6,821 nt of DNA from JALZHR01 sp036388635 (GTDB lineage Bacteria > Acidobacteriota > Blastocatellia > Pyrinomonadales > Pyrinomonadaceae), in assembly GCA_036388635.1 (NCBI GenBank), contig DASVRL010000356.1:1-6821 (forward strand), written 5' to 3'. The notes beneath the pieces were generated by a model that did not search any database, was not told where the DNA came from, and saw nothing but the letters and a program-made list of their open reading frames with translations. Positions 6,218-6,821 of this stretch are shown piece by piece; position 1 is the stretch's first letter, and every line of letters starts with the position of its first letter. Made by a program: the position numbers and the translations under genes.

Positions 6218-6225
6218 GTGGCATT

Positions 6226-6821
6226 ATGTTTTCGGGCGAGCCGGTGAAAGAAACATTCAAAATAAATTGGCGGCACTGGGCGGTCGGATTTCTGGTCTGG
6301 ACGCTTGTCGGTTTTTCTTTCGCTCTGCGCACATATTTTTACAACCAGCGGATGGGAATGGATATTTCGCTTCTGCCGCTGATTATTTCTTATTCGATTG
6401 ATTTTTATTTGTGGGGCTTGGCTTCGCCGCTAATTTTTTTGCTCTGCCGCCGGTTTCCGCTCGAGCGCAAACAGCTATTGCGCCACACGTTTTTTCATAT
6501 TCTGAGCGCCGCTGTTTTCATCTTCGTCATCATCGTGGTATCGGTTCCGCTCTCCTGGTATCTGGGTATTGTCGATACGGCGCAGCTGCCGACGATGGCA
6601 GCGCTTTTCCGCAAAACGATTACCAGCCCGATAATGCTGCACGAAAGCCTGCTGACCTATTGGGCGACCGTAATTGTCGCGCACGCTTTCGAATATTACC
6701 GCGAGGCGCGGATGCGCGAAACTCAGGCGGCGCAACTGGCGGCGCAATCGGCAAGGCTTTCCGAGCAGCTCGTGCAGGCGCAGCTTTCCGCGCTGAAAAT
6801 GCAGCTTCACCCGCATTTTCT
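6226..6821 (+). CDS. LytS/YehU-family sensor histidine kinase (partial, 3' end off the window)
   Basis: 198 complete codons are visible. In-frame TAA at 6205 makes the ATG at 6226 the only reasonable start. Four hydrophobic segments (about 18-38, 49-74, 88-113, 138-157) form an N-terminal membrane sensor without a large extracytoplasmic domain. A charged, Gln/Ala-rich signalling helix (about 158-190, EARMRETQAAQL onward) leads into ALKMQLHPHF (189-198). This is the start of the His_kinase (PF06580) domain. H197 is the expected phospho-acceptor, as in the LxPHFLFN motif of LytS, YehU and BtsS. The catalytic HATPase domain lies past the right edge. Such kinases normally pair with a LytTR-type response regulator, expected just downstream. 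The signal is unknown. No Shine-Dalgarno site is seen; a promoter ends close to the ATG. Confidence 0.9.
   Translation, partial: MFSGEPVKETFKINWRHWAVGFLVWTLVGFSFALRTYFYNQRMGMDISLLPLIISYSIDFYLWGLASPLIFLLCRRFPLERKQLLRHTFFHILSAAVFIFVIIVVSVPLSWYLGIVDTAQLPTMAALFRKTITSPIMLHESLLTYWATVIVAHAFEYYREARMRETQAAQLAAQSARLSEQLVQAQLSALKMQLHPHF

Noticed and set aside
5650..6276. 208-codon antisense ORF spanning the hydrolase end, the gap and the kinase start
   Set aside because: It is antisense to the conserved DUF4440-like domain and the kinase start, has no Shine-Dalgarno site or recognisable domain, and its length is explained by codon bias.
6475..6816. Antisense 113-codon ORF in the kinase gene
   Set aside because: The plus strand carries the kinase membrane segments and the QLHPHF motif; the antisense product is Arg-rich and featureless.
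1..6821. CRISPR arrays, insertion sequences, tRNA or rRNA genes
   Set aside because: No spaced direct-repeat series, transposase motif, terminal inverted repeats or tRNA/rRNA-like sequence was seen in the reading.

Overview
The window looks like chromosomal DNA from a free-living, moderate-GC Gram-negative bacterium. The gene types fit Acidobacteriota, perhaps the Blastocatellia/Pyrinomonadales side: a spinster-type MFS permease, secreted SMP-30 and esterase proteins, an esterase fused to a DUF4440-like domain, and a LytS/YehU-type kinase with the motif QLHPHF. This placement is an inference from protein style only. There is no rRNA or other marker gene in the window.

Layout. (1) Bases 1-658, minus strand: the N-terminal 219 residues of a TIR-domain protein that runs off the left edge. 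It has a clear Shine-Dalgarno site and a perfect TATAAT box upstream. (2) Bases 659-1005: a divergent intergenic region with the TIR promoter, a nested hairpin containing a 12-bp palindrome, a possible 45-codon ORF, and a good promoter abutting the next gene. (3) 1006-2373, plus: a 12-TM MFS permease. (4) 2534-3163, plus: a short protein with a hydrophobic N-terminus, an acidic linker and a SprT-like zinc-protease motif. (5) 3312-4640, plus: a secreted TPR plus SMP-30/gluconolactonase-like beta-propeller protein. (6) 4690-6012, plus: a secreted alpha/beta hydrolase with a C-terminal DUF4440/SnoaL-like domain, close behind the previous gene and possibly co-transcribed with it. (7) 6013-6225: a gap with one doubtful mini-ORF and a promoter. 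(8) 6226 to the right edge, plus: the sensor part of a LytS-type histidine kinase, cut off just after the phospho-acceptor histidine.

The genes do not form one obvious pathway. The propeller and hydrolase genes plausibly form an exported ester/lactone-handling pair. The TIR gene is divergent from everything else and is the best candidate for a defence or NAD-signalling function. Its C-terminus starts a small glycine/aromatic beta-type domain that could be a ligand sensor.

Two modes of translation initiation seem to coexist. The TIR and hydrolase genes have GGAG sites. Four plus-strand genes (starts 1006, 2534, 3312, 6226) lack a Shine-Dalgarno site and have sigma70-type -10 boxes only 6-15 nt before the ATG, which predicts leaderless or nearly leaderless mRNAs.
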